DNA of 46,516 nt from contig PYVH01000015.1 of NCBI GenBank assembly GCA_003030785.1, forward strand, positions 1 through 46,516. Reading direction: 5' to 3'. The stretch's first letter is position 1; every line of letters begins with the position of its first letter. Under the pieces are notes generated by a model. That model searched no databases, was not told the DNA's origin, and worked only from the letters and a program-made list of their open reading frames with translations. Of the stretch, positions 7,884-14,753 are shown piece after piece. The translations under genes were made by a program, and so were the position numbers. The DNA is from Marinobacter sp. B9-2 (lineage in GTDB: Bacteria > Pseudomonadota > Gammaproteobacteria > Pseudomonadales > Oleiphilaceae).

Positions 7884-8261
7884 CTATTTTTCGGGCGTAA
7901 ATGCCTCAACTCGAGGTTTCGGCTCACTTTCTGTTTTTGGGATTTTAGGTGGCGGTGGCGTCCAGGCCTTGAGCAACTGCCCAGCCTCCTGGTAAAAGTG
8001 CGGCGCCACTTTTTCCAGTTCCTCGACAAACACCTTCCGTCCACTGAACTTCCCTGCAAGATCCACCTCATAAACAACTTCCAGCGTTGTGGCCGCACTG
8101 TTGGAGGTGTCCGATTCCAGCAACTCCGGCGAATCCCGCAAGTCCTTCAAAGTCTGATAGGTCGTTTCTGCTTTTCCGGACCTGGTGGCACGTATAAAGA
8201 ACCCGGCTGGTTCGGTCTTCTTCAGTTGCCGCTGGAGCCAGTTCACTCTGGCTTTGGTGCT
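7884..8261 (-). pseudogene. partial tandem duplicate of the PD-(D/E)XK-like gene (3' third only)
   Basis: These bases encode a near copy of the last 120 residues of the protein at 8281-9639: both read QLKKTEPAGFFIRATR, DLRDSPELLESDTSN and HFYQEAGQLLKAWTPPPP. By eye there are about 12 differences over 120 residues, so the duplication is not recent. The homology stops sharply at about 8261, where a REP-like repeat (8265-8289) begins. No start codon with a ribosome site is present. The copy lacks the nuclease-like N-terminal region, so it is taken as a non-functional fragment, although an internal ATG (8246) leaves a 120-codon frame open. Confidence 0.8.
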
Positions 8262-8264
8262 CGG

Positions 8265-8289
8265 GTAAACCGGGACAGATCTATTTTTC
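8265..8289 (+). repeat. REP-like repeat copy at a duplication junction
   Basis: The sequence AAACCGGGACAGATCTATTT lies exactly between the partial duplicate and the full-length gene. Read on the minus strand it supplies the last codons and TAG stop of the gene at 8281-9639. Confidence 0.8.
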
Positions 8290-9639
8290 TAGAGCAACTG
8301 CCTCACCTCGAGGTTTCGGTTCGCTTTCGGTCTTTGATATTTTAGGTGGTGGTGGCGTCCAAGCCTTTAGCAACTGCCCTGCCTCCTGATAAAAATGCGG
8401 CACCGCTTTTTCCAACTCCTCAACAAAAACCTTCCGTCCACTGAACTTCCCGGCAAGATCCACCTCGTAAACCACTTCCAGCGTTGTGGCGGCAGTGTTG
8501 GAGGTATCCGATTCCAGCAACTCCGGCGAATCCCGCAGGTCTTTCAGTGCCTGGTAGGTTGTTTCTGCTTTGCCGGGCCTGGTGGCACGGATGAAGAACC
8601 CGGCTGGTTCTGTCTTCTTCAGTTGTCGCAGGAGCCAGTTCACCCTGGCTTTTGTGCTTTGCTTGTCTTTCGGCGCTGCCAGGCGCATTGAGCAGTAAAT
8701 CATTCGTCGCTGAAGGTCTGCTGTTACTTCCAGGTCTGCTGCCGCGTTAATAATGTTAAGTGCGCATTGCAGAGCCGGTGTTTTACAGAATGCTTCTGCA
8801 TCGTCCTTCAGGCGTTTTGCTGGATCCAGACGGTGGTCGTTTTTCAGTTTCAGGGATACGTCGCTGCCCGTCAGTCGCGACATGATCAGGCACAGATCTC
8901 GTTGCTCCTGATGCCATGCGGCGATCGTGTTCTGAACTTCGTCACTGGTTTTTGCGAGTGGGGCGTTGCTCTTCACTTTGTTGACGACGTCTTTCCACTC
9001 GGCGTTCATCTGGTCGAAATGGCTGATGCCTGAGCGGTCGCTTTCGAGGTATCGCAGTATTTCGCTAAGGATGAATACCTGGTCTTCGTCTTCAACTCCG
9101 TCGTTCTTCAGCAGCAACTGGCATTGGGTACGGATGAAGGCCCAAGACCAGTGGTAGAGCGAGACGGACTTGGTGGCGTTCTTAGGTAGCCTTACTGGGT
9201 GATGCGTTGGCAATGCGGCAAACTGGTTGGTGATGGTGATCACGGCGTCCAGTTTGTGGGTTTTCGCTTGTTGCAGGTAACGCGATACCTGTTCTTCACC
9301 AATGGTGTCGTTGTTAACCTTGGCTTCGATCAACGCCCGCCATTCACGCCGGCCGGTGCGAAGGATCAAGAGCCCATCCGGCCGATCCTTGAGTTTGACC
9401 GCTTTCTTGTCTTCGTTCTGGAAAACCACTTCTGTCCAGGCTTCGAGGGTAGCGCTGGTTCCAACGCGGACGTTCAAAGATTTCAAAAGAGACTGGCGTA
9501 GCTCAAGCACGGAGCGGAGTCCGGCGAGAATAACGGAGACGGATTTCTGTTCTCTTGCGCTGTCTGCGGCTATCGGAATGAGTCGGGCAGGTTCCCCACC
9601 GGTGAGTAAGTCAGGACGGTTCTTCACAGCTAGCTCCAT
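8281..9639 (-). CDS. PD-(D/E)XK nuclease-like protein of unknown role
   Basis: A 452-residue protein. Residues 86-107 read RPDGLLIL, then WRALIEAKV, matching the PD-(D/E)XK nuclease core with D88, E105 and K107. In this fold these residues bind metal and cut DNA or RNA. Residues 120-210 may complete the domain (YLQQAKTHKLDAVITITNQF). The rest is helical and ends in a proline-rich tail (KAWTPPPPKISKTE). No methylase or partner is adjacent, so it is not called a restriction enzyme. Its codon use is closer to the backbone than that of the defence operon. The final LEK-stop is encoded at the border of a REP-like repeat, and the 3' third is duplicated just downstream. Confidence 0.65.
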   Translation of the reverse strand: MELAVKNRPDLLTGGEPARLIPIAADSAREQKSVSVILAGLRSVLELRQSLLKSLNVRVGTSATLEAWTEVVFQNEDKKAVKLKDRPDGLLILRTGRREWRALIEAKVNNDTIGEEQVSRYLQQAKTHKLDAVITITNQFAALPTHHPVRLPKNATKSVSLYHWSWAFIRTQCQLLLKNDGVEDEDQVFILSEILRYLESDRSGISHFDQMNAEWKDVVNKVKSNAPLAKTSDEVQNTIAAWHQEQRDLCLIMSRLTGSDVSLKLKNDHRLDPAKRLKDDAEAFCKTPALQCALNIINAAADLEVTADLQRRMIYCSMRLAAPKDKQSTKARVNWLLRQLKKTEPAGFFIRATRPGKAETTYQALKDLRDSPELLESDTSNTAATTLEVVYEVDLAGKFSGRKVFVEELEKAVPHFYQEAGQLLKAWTPPPPKISKTESEPKPRGEAVALEK

Positions 9640-9695
9640 GCTTTTCTTAGATTTAGTTTCCTAACTAAGCTTAGCAGTGATTTTCTGGTGCGCCC

Positions 9696-9723
9696 GAAAA
9701 ACCGGGACAGATTTATTTCCCGG
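9696..9723 (+). repeat. REP-like repeat with intact hairpin
   Basis: ACCGGGACAGATTTATTTCC plus CGG. The arms CCGGGA (9702-9707) and TCCCGG (9718-9723) pair. This copy retains both arms of the hairpin, whereas most copies keep only the left arm and a T-rich segment. Confidence 0.7.
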
Positions 9724-9795
9724 CTTCTACCATGGCGGAAAGCCAATGCCAAAGCTGGCCGAGATGATTACGTCCCATCTTCGTTTGGATGCGCC

Positions 9796-9972
9796 TAAAA
9801 AACTGGGACAGATTTATTTTCACAGCTTCTTTAAATGCTCAGAGCTAGTCTGAATCACTATTAGTCTTTCTCACGCTTCGGTTATATTGGTTGCCGGCCT
9901 ACAGAACGGATTCTGTGGTTGAAATGCAAGGAGGTGCTTACGGAAAACCGAAAGCCGGGACAGATCTATTTA
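9796..9972 (+). mobile_element. RAYT-derived remnant: leader without transposase between two REP-like copies
   Basis: Two direct copies (9796-9821 with ACTGGGACAGATTTATTTTC; 9950-9972 with GCCGGGACAGATCTATTT) enclose 9880-9940. That segment aligns by eye with the leader of the RAYT gene: CTTCGGTTATATTGG, GATTCTGTGGTTGAAAT and GCAAGGAGGTGCTTAC correspond to CTTCGGTTAATATCGG, GATTCTGTGTTTCAAAC and GCAAGGAGGAGCTGATG at 5812-5869. The coding part is absent. This is a small non-autonomous derivative or an internal deletion. Confidence 0.6.
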
Positions 9973-10007
9973 ATCTTCTTGCAACCAGTAATCAGATAGT
10001 TTGGAAG

Positions 10008-10343
10008 TCATAGGTGCGCTTCAGGATCCATCCTTTGGTGCAAGACCCGAAGAATGATAATGGACTGATTGTGGCTATCCTTTTCCATCCTGAGATAGAA
10101 CTGATGGGGTGAAGCTTTTCCTTCTCTTGCAAGCGGATAAGTAGCGATCCCGGACCGAATGTCTGACCTGTGTTTCAGAAGTGGCGCGAGGTTTCCGGCT
10201 TCTTCAAGCTCTCTAATCGCGCTTTCGATTTACCCGGTATATCGTTTCAGTTGAAGTGTGCCGAATTCCTCAAGGGTCGTTTCAAGAATAGCGTCGAGAT
10301 CGGCTAGGGCAGTGTCTGTGAGAATAACCTTCCATGGTTTCAT
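10008..10343 (-). pseudogene. parE: ParE-type toxin with an in-frame stop codon
   Basis: On the minus strand the frame starts MKPWKVILTDTALADLDAIL, continues EEFGTLQLKRYTG, then TAA at codon 38 (10230-10232), and resumes IESAIRELEEAGNLAPLLKH, IATYPLAREGKASPHQFYLR and SIIILRVLHQRMDPEAHL. This is a complete RelE/ParE toxin of 111 residues apart from the stop, which CAA (Gln) would replace by a single base change. ParE proteins poison DNA gyrase. The start lies 5 bases after the antitoxin stop, the normal parDE layout. The toxin is therefore probably dead while the antitoxin stays intact, unless the stop is a sequencing error. Confidence 0.75.
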
Positions 10344-10348
10344 CGTAA

Positions 10349-10636
10349 TCAGGTATCCCGTTTCTTCCTGATGGCTTGCTCCCCGCGCTCCGAAAGGTAA
10401 GTAGCGAACTCGTCACCCGTGAATGTTCTGGTTCTGCCTGTCTCAAGGTCTTTCTTGCCCGCATCAATGGCGGCTCTGAGGTCATTCATTTTCGTGACGT
10501 AGCGGGACTCGGCTTCCTCGACCATTCTGAGGCCGGCACGAAGTACCTCGCTCGCATTTTGATAACGGCCCGAGGCAACCAGGTGATCGACAATCTGGGA
10601 TTGGTGGTCAGTAAGTACAATGTTTCTCGTCGCCAT
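10349..10636 (-). CDS. parD: ParD-type antitoxin
   Basis: A 95-residue protein. The N-terminal third (MATRNIVLTDHQSQIVDHLV, then GRYQNASEVLRAGLRMVEEAE) is the ribbon-helix-helix DNA-binding domain of type II ParD antitoxins. The C-terminal part (TFTGDEFATYLSERGE) is the toxin-wrapping tail. It would neutralise ParE and repress its own promoter. The palindrome at 10661-10677, just upstream of its ATG, is the likely operator. The partner toxin immediately downstream carries a stop codon, so this may now be a solitary antitoxin. Confidence 0.85.
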   Translation of the reverse strand: MATRNIVLTDHQSQIVDHLVASGRYQNASEVLRAGLRMVEEAESRYVTKMNDLRAAIDAGKKDLETGRTRTFTGDEFATYLSERGEQAIRKKRDT

Positions 10637-10660
10637 GAGTGTGATCCTGTAAAAATCTCA

Positions 10661-10677
10661 TTGGCATAATATGCCAA
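10661..10677 (-). promoter_or_regulatory. palindromic operator of parDE
   Basis: TTGGCATAATATGCCAA is a perfect palindrome (8-bp arms, one central base), 25 bases upstream of the parD start. On the minus strand it contains TATTAT, a possible -10 box, so a bound ParD dimer would block the promoter. Confidence 0.65.
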
Positions 10678-10715
10678 CAGGTGGATTTCGTGTCTAGGGG
10701 TTGGGGTGACTCCAA

Positions 10716-10756
10716 GAAAACTGGGACACAGAAAACTGGGACAGATCTATTTTCCC
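10716..10756 (+). repeat. REP-like repeat, doubled copy
   Basis: A half copy (GAAAACTGGGACACA) is followed directly by a full one (GAAAACTGGGACAGATCTAT then TTTCCCC). The tandem half-plus-full layout recurs at 19806-19843. Confidence 0.7.
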
Positions 10757-10890
10757 CTTAAAGACAAAAAATTTAATAAAGAAGATAATAAGACCTAACC
10801 AGTCGCTGGTGGTGACGCCACTCGTGGGCGATCACGGCGCACCACATCTTTAACTTGGCTGTAAGGAAACGATAAGGACTCAGGTTCGCT

Positions 10891-11250
10891 ATGAATAAAA
10901 AATCTACTTTCGACCATGTTCGGGCTGAACAGCTGAAATACAACGCTAAGCGAGCTTCGGGCTATCGAGAGCAGGCGCTGAAACTCTTTCCCCATATTTG
11001 TGGCCGCTGTGCGCGGGAGTTTGCTGGCAAGAATCTATCGGAGTTAACGGTGCATCATGTCGACCATAACCACGATAACAATCCGCCGGACGGCAGTAAT
11101 TGGGAGCTATTGTGTCTTTATTGCCACGATGAGGAGCACTCGAAATTCGAAAATCTCGTGCGTTATGGCAGTAGAAAAGAAAGCAATCAAGCCCCTGCAA
11201 CCCATAATCCCTTCGCAGATTTAAAGGCAAAAATGGATCAGAAGAAGTAG
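10891..11250 (+). CDS. yajD: YajD-like HNH nuclease family protein
   Basis: A 119-residue protein with an HNH endonuclease fold. The first zinc pair is CGRC (about residue 37), the motif LTVHHVDHNHDNNPPDGSNW holds the catalytic HH and the Asn, and LCLYCHDEEH gives the second zinc pair. It matches E. coli YajD in length and motif order. The cellular role of YajD is not established. It stands alone between REP-like repeats at 10716 and 11260. AAGGA lies 12 bases before the ATG, somewhat far. Confidence 0.8.
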   Translation: MNKKSTFDHVRAEQLKYNAKRASGYREQALKLFPHICGRCAREFAGKNLSELTVHHVDHNHDNNPPDGSNWELLCLYCHDEEHSKFENLVRYGSRKESNQAPATHNPFADLKAKMDQKK

Positions 11251-11259
11251 CTCGGACCT

Positions 11260-11284
11260 AAAACCGGGACAGATCTATTTTTTG
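11260..11284 (+). repeat. REP-like repeat copy
   Basis: AAAACCGGGACAGATCTATT followed by TTTT, 10 bases after the yajD stop codon. It has no right hairpin arm. Confidence 0.75.
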
Positions 11285-11329
11285 AAATCCGCGAAGACGC
11301 CAGCATGAACCTGGCCGCCATTGATTCGT

Positions 11330-11674
11330 TTAGCTCCCCAGGCCCAAGCCCAGTATATAGAGACCGATTCCAGCCCAGGTGATCAGTAGCAGCGCCCAAG
11401 GTAGCCATGGGGTCTGATAGCGGATCTCGGATTTTGCAGGATTTTGTTCTGCGCTTTCGGTCGCTGTTTGGTGTTGTCCTTTTTTGCGCTGTTTGTCTTT
11501 TTCCCGGGCTTTGGCTTTTTGCTGTTTTTTATACTGATCAATGCCCTTCTCGATACCCTGCGCGATCAGTTTTGTCTGCTCCTTGCTTTGCCGGGGCCGC
11601 TGAGTCGCCTTTGCCATGGCCAAGGCTTCCTCCTGGGTTTGCGGTGACGGTGGCTGCTTTTTGATTTTTGCCAT
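11330..11674 (-). CDS. DUF2956 family protein, single membrane anchor
   Basis: A 114-residue protein typical of DUF2956. The N-terminus is very polar and basic (SPQTQEEALAMAKATQRPRQ, then long Lys/Gln/Arg stretches, probably a coiled coil or disordered). One membrane helix lies at the C-terminus (WLPWALLLITWAGIGLYILG, about residues 89-108). It should be a tail-anchored inner-membrane protein facing the cytoplasm. Function is unknown. It is read divergently from the GST gene. Confidence 0.8.
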   Translation of the reverse strand: MAKIKKQPPSPQTQEEALAMAKATQRPRQSKEQTKLIAQGIEKGIDQYKKQQKAKAREKDKQRKKGQHQTATESAEQNPAKSEIRYQTPWLPWALLLITWAGIGLYILGLGLGS

Positions 11675-11754
11675 AGGGCTCGGCTCGGGTTGTTGGTGAA
11701 TGGGCTATTATAACGGTTAAGATCGGCGTCGTTTATTCAGCCAGGAGCCACGCC

Positions 11755-12429
11755 ATTACCTTTCCACTGCCTCGTTTATATTCTTTCCGTCGTTGTCCTT
11801 ACGCTATGCGCGCTCGGCTCGGGATCTTGTTTGCCGGATTGACGGTGGAGCTGCGGGAGATCGTGTTAAAAAACAAGCCGGCGCAGATGCTGGCGGTCAG
11901 TCCCAAAGGCACGGTTCCTGTTCTGGAGCTGGAAGGAGGTGATCGTTCTGAGAGGCTCGTTATTGAGGAAAGCAGGGAAATCGTCGAATGGGCGTTGTGG
12001 CAGAGTGATCCGAAGGGTTTGTTGAACACTGATTTAGGAAGCGCAAATGCCTTGATCGACCGCAACGATAACGAATTCAAACACTGGCTGGATCGTTATA
12101 AATACGCGGATCGCTATCCAGAACTCTCCCAGTTGGATTACCAGCAAAGGGGTGAGGTGTTTTTGCAGGCGTTGGAAGGCCTGTTAGCCAAGAACCGGTA
12201 TCTCCTGGGGAGCAAGATCAGCATCGCTGATATTGGCATCATGCCCTTTGTACGCCAGTTCGCCCATGTCGATCGGGAGGTTTTTTACAGTCTGCCCTAT
12301 CCGAATTTACAGAAATGGCTGAGGGATTGGCTGGAGCATCCAGTGTTCCTGAAGGCCATGATCAAATTCCCGTCTTGGCAGGAAGGCGATGATGAGGTGG
12401 TATTTCCACAAATAACCGGGACAGACTAA
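11755..12429 (+). CDS. glutathione S-transferase family protein, apparent ATT start
   Basis: A 224-residue thioredoxin-fold protein. With the ATT at 11755 as start the N-terminus reads MTFPLPRLYSFRRCPYAMRA. It contains the glutaredoxin-like CPYAMR motif (C14) that such GSTs need. The first in-frame ATG (11806) would remove it. AGGAG lies 7 bases before the ATT, an ideal spacing, and no ATG, GTG or TTG fits. The C-terminal helical domain includes YLLGSKISIADIGIMPFVRQ, the GST N-capping region. The last residues ITGTD and the stop are encoded by a REP-like repeat, so the native C-terminus has been replaced. The substrate is unknown. ATT starts are rare (infC is the known case), so a base-call error for ATG is also possible. 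Confidence 0.78.
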   Translation: MTFPLPRLYSFRRCPYAMRARLGILFAGLTVELREIVLKNKPAQMLAVSPKGTVPVLELEGGDRSERLVIEESREIVEWALWQSDPKGLLNTDLGSANALIDRNDNEFKHWLDRYKYADRYPELSQLDYQQRGEVFLQALEGLLAKNRYLLGSKISIADIGIMPFVRQFAHVDREVFYSLPYPNLQKWLRDWLEHPVFLKAMIKFPSWQEGDDEVVFPQITGTD

Positions 12430-12435
12430 TTTTTG
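12411..12435 (+). repeat. REP-like repeat fused to the end of the GST gene
   Basis: AATAACCGGGACAGACTAAT then TTTT. Its bases encode the last five residues and the TAA of the GST. Confidence 0.75.
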
Positions 12436-12511
12436 CGGCGAAGAAAAGTGCAATGGTTGTGCGACTTTAGCCTGACGTCTGAAAACAACAGAAATGGACC
12501 TGGAGTCCTCT

Positions 12512-13858
12512 ATGAAACCCGCCCAACGCCTCGGCAGTTCTCTTTCCAGCCCTGATTTTGCAAGCCTGCAGGGTGTCTGGCGTTCCCAGGGTTACGGCAC
12601 TGTGTTGCTGATCGAGGAAGATTGGTACACCCTTTTTGAAGAAACCAGCATCAGCTGCCGGAAGATTGATGCAGGCAGTATTGAAGAACTTGGCCACTAT
12701 TACGACGATTTGGCGGTATCTCCAGGTGGCCAGGCGTTCAGTGCCCATCGGGTAACTGGAGTAGCACGCATCAGATTCCGTCGCCTGAAAGGATTGCCCG
12801 CCAGTGTCACTGAAAGCCACAGGCACAGGGCAAAGGATCCGCAATACAACTTTGACGTTTTCTGGCGAACCTTTCACGAGCAATACGCCCTGTTTGAACT
12901 CAAGGGTGTGGCCTGGGACCGGGCGCATCATGACTATCTTCCCCAGATTAACGCGAACACATCACAGGAAACGCTCTTCGCCATCATGGTTGCGATGCTA
13001 CGGCCTCTGAAGGATGGCCATATTCGTCTGCATTCACCCTGGGGTCATTACAGCGCAGGTGCCCAGCCGGCGCTCTTCAGGCGGCTGACACAGGAACTTG
13101 AAGACGCCAATGATGACCGGGAGCTCACCAGCTACCTGGGCGATCTCAAAGAGTCGGCGCGTGACGTGATCCATGAGGATTATCTCGCAAGCGCCGTTAG
13201 CCATGGCGGAAACCGGCTGGTGGAGTGGGGGCGCCTTAATGACCTCATCGGTTACCTGAACATCCGGGCTATGGCCGGGCAAAGTGGCAAGTCAGGGAAA
13301 CCGGCTGCGGATCTCAGTGCGGTCGATAGTGTGATGACGAGGGTGCTGGCAGATGTTGGCGAGCTACCCAATCTGGTGGTCGATCTTCGCAATAATGGTG
13401 GGGGGTACGATGGTGTCGCACTGCGCTTTTCAGCGTACCTGATGGATCGCAAACGGCTGGCTTTCACCAAGTCAGCCCGTCATGGCAATGGATTCACCGG
13501 AAAGCAGTCTGTCTATGTCACGCCTGCCAGTGAGACATACCAGGGCAACCTGTTTGTGCTGACCAGCGAGCTAACGGCCAGTGCCGCAGAAATCTTCGTG
13601 CTCTCATTGCTGCAGCATCCCTGTCTCACTCTTATTGGCGAGCCTACCCAGGGCATCCTTTCCGACACGCTCGAGCGCCATCTGCCAAATGGCTGGCACC
13701 TGACCTTGTCCAATGAAATCTACCGGGCCTACGACGGTGAGATTTACGAAGATGTCGGCATCCCGCCACACATCCGCCTCAAGTACCTTGGCCGAAAAGG
13801 GCGCGAGGAAGGCAAAGACCCGATGCTGGAGCGGGTAATTAAGCTGGTCGGCGGTTGA
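12512..13858 (+). CDS. S41 family peptidase (C-terminal processing protease type)
   Basis: A 448-residue protein. The C-terminal half is an S41 serine peptidase core: LVVDLRNNGGGYDGVALRF (about 285-303), then LTSELTASAAEIFVLSLL with the catalytic serine in TASAAE, and IGEPTQG. S41 enzymes use a Ser-Lys or Ser-His-Glu arrangement to clip C-termini of proteins. The N-terminal 200 residues have a C-terminal-protease-like helical part (FDVFWRTFHEQYALFELKG) and no signal peptide, so a cytoplasmic place is possible. The start at 12512 is preferred over 12494 because GGAG precedes it at the right distance. It is monocistronic and ends with a strong hairpin. Confidence 0.8.
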   Translation: MKPAQRLGSSLSSPDFASLQGVWRSQGYGTVLLIEEDWYTLFEETSISCRKIDAGSIEELGHYYDDLAVSPGGQAFSAHRVTGVARIRFRRLKGLPASVTESHRHRAKDPQYNFDVFWRTFHEQYALFELKGVAWDRAHHDYLPQINANTSQETLFAIMVAMLRPLKDGHIRLHSPWGHYSAGAQPALFRRLTQELEDANDDRELTSYLGDLKESARDVIHEDYLASAVSHGGNRLVEWGRLNDLIGYLNIRAMAGQSGKSGKPAADLSAVDSVMTRVLADVGELPNLVVDLRNNGGGYDGVALRFSAYLMDRKRLAFTKSARHGNGFTGKQSVYVTPASETYQGNLFVLTSELTASAAEIFVLSLLQHPCLTLIGEPTQGILSDTLERHLPNGWHLTLSNEIYRAYDGEIYEDVGIPPHIRLKYLGRKGREEGKDPMLERVIKLVGG

Positions 13859-13871
13859 TGGTCGAAGTAGG

Positions 13872-13893
13872 AAAACCGGTTTTCGCCGGTTTT
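13872..13893 (+). terminator. rho-independent terminator after the S41 peptidase gene
   Basis: AAAACCGG and CCGGTTTT pair perfectly (8 bp) around TTTTCG, 14 bases after the stop codon. The symmetric A/T flanks would let it work in both directions. Confidence 0.75.
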
Positions 13894-13925
13894 AGAAAAA
13901 TGGTTAGTAGAAGGTTGGCATGAAT

Positions 13926-13941
13926 GTACCTATTTAGGTAC
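13926..13941 (+). promoter_or_regulatory. palindromic operator of the HigBA-type pair at 13970
   Basis: GTACCTATTTAGGTAC has perfect 7-bp arms around TT and lies 28 bases before the toxin start. It is the expected place for autorepression by the Xre-type antitoxin. Confidence 0.6.
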
Positions 13942-13969
13942 GCTTGATTTGCGCCAAGGAAAGGGTTGT

Positions 13970-14323
13970 ATGACAAGGAAAACGGTTAACGTCGTATTTT
14001 ACAGAACAGCCAATGGTCGAGAGCCGGTCAAAGAGTGGTTGCTGAAGCTTGATAAGGAGGATCGTTCAGTGATCGGAACTGATCTGAAGACGGTGGAATA
14101 TGGATGGCCACTGGGCATGCCCCTGGTAAGGGGCTTCTCTGGGAAGGCTAACTCAGACTTGTGGGAGGTCCGAAGTGATCTCTCGAACGGTCGGATTGCA
14201 CGAGTCATATTCACGATGTTTCGCGGCGATATGGTGTTGCTGAACGGCTTTATCAAAAAGACTCAGAAAACACCGGATCAAGAGTTAGCGAAGGCGAGAG
14301 ATCGAAAGAAGAATCTTGTCTGA
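13970..14323 (+). CDS. RelE/HigB-type toxin (phage Gp49-like family)
   Basis: A 117-residue protein that starts MTRKTVNVVFYRTANGREPV and continues EWLLKLDKEDRSVIGTDLKT. It then has the family core LWEVRSDLSNGRIARVIFTM and the tail LLNGFIKKTQKTPDQELAKA. This is the Gp49-like HigB group, ribosome-dependent mRNA interferases. The start at 13970 follows AAGGAAAGGG. An upstream in-frame start at 13949 lies just after the operator and is less likely. The antitoxin follows 14 bases later, toxin first, as is usual for higBA. Confidence 0.85.
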   Translation: MTRKTVNVVFYRTANGREPVKEWLLKLDKEDRSVIGTDLKTVEYGWPLGMPLVRGFSGKANSDLWEVRSDLSNGRIARVIFTMFRGDMVLLNGFIKKTQKTPDQELAKARDRKKNLV

Positions 14324-14337
14324 ATGGGAGCAATAAA

Positions 14338-14649
14338 ATGACACAGCATAAGCACGTTGGCAGCTCTCTCGATGATCTGCTCGACTCCGATGGTACGCTT
14401 GAGCAGGTAGAGGCTGAGGCGCTGAAGCGGGTAATTGTCTGGCAAATTCAACAGGCTATGGGGCAGACCGGCGTAAACAAGTCTCAGCTTGCCCAGAAAA
14501 TGCATACCAGTCGGACGGTGGTTAACCGCCTTCTGGATGAGAAGGATACCGGTGTCACTATCACAACGCTTGTTAAAGCTGGGCGTGCTTTGGGTATGAC
14601 CTGGACTCTGCAGGCTGGTGAGGATAACGGATCTGGTCGTGCTGCCTGA
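14338..14649 (+). CDS. Xre-type antitoxin of the HigBA pair
   Basis: A 103-residue helix-turn-helix protein. The DNA-binding part is GVNKSQLAQKMHTSRTVVNR followed by LLDEKDTGVTITTLVKAGRALG, the Cro/C1 fold. GGGAG before the ATG is the ribosome site. It should neutralise the toxin encoded just upstream and repress the operon by binding the palindrome at 13926-13941. Confidence 0.85.
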   Translation: MTQHKHVGSSLDDLLDSDGTLEQVEAEALKRVIVWQIQQAMGQTGVNKSQLAQKMHTSRTVVNRLLDEKDTGVTITTLVKAGRALGMTWTLQAGEDNGSGRAA

Positions 14650-14673
14650 ACGAGAATGGGTTTGGGGTTTAGG

Positions 14674-14738
14674 TGCAAGGGGAAGTGATGCCCAGGCAGG
14701 ACAGAATGACTGTGCCCTGTGTTCTGATTTATTTCCCC
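14674..14738 (+). mobile_element. RAYT gene-start remnant
   Basis: TGCAAGGGGAAGTGATGCCC and on to GACTGTGCCC align with the ribosome site and first codons of the RAYT gene at 5855-5897. In translation MPRQDRMTVP corresponds to MPRRAKVIVP. The similarity then breaks into GTTCTGATTTATTTCCCC, which resembles the right half of the REP-like repeat. It is a deletion derivative with almost all of the transposase gone. Confidence 0.5.
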
Positions 14739-14753
14739 AGCCTCTCAAACTCC

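Larger units (their letters stand above)
9640..10007. other. gene-free stretch filled with REP/RAYT remnants
   Basis: Nothing here codes for a recognisable protein. It holds three REP-like copies (9696, 9796, 9950) and a decayed RAYT leader. The stretch 9717-9790 also resembles the flank just left of the RAYT element (GAAAGCCAA followed by TTTGGATG). It looks like layered insertion and deletion of one element family. Confidence 0.6.
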
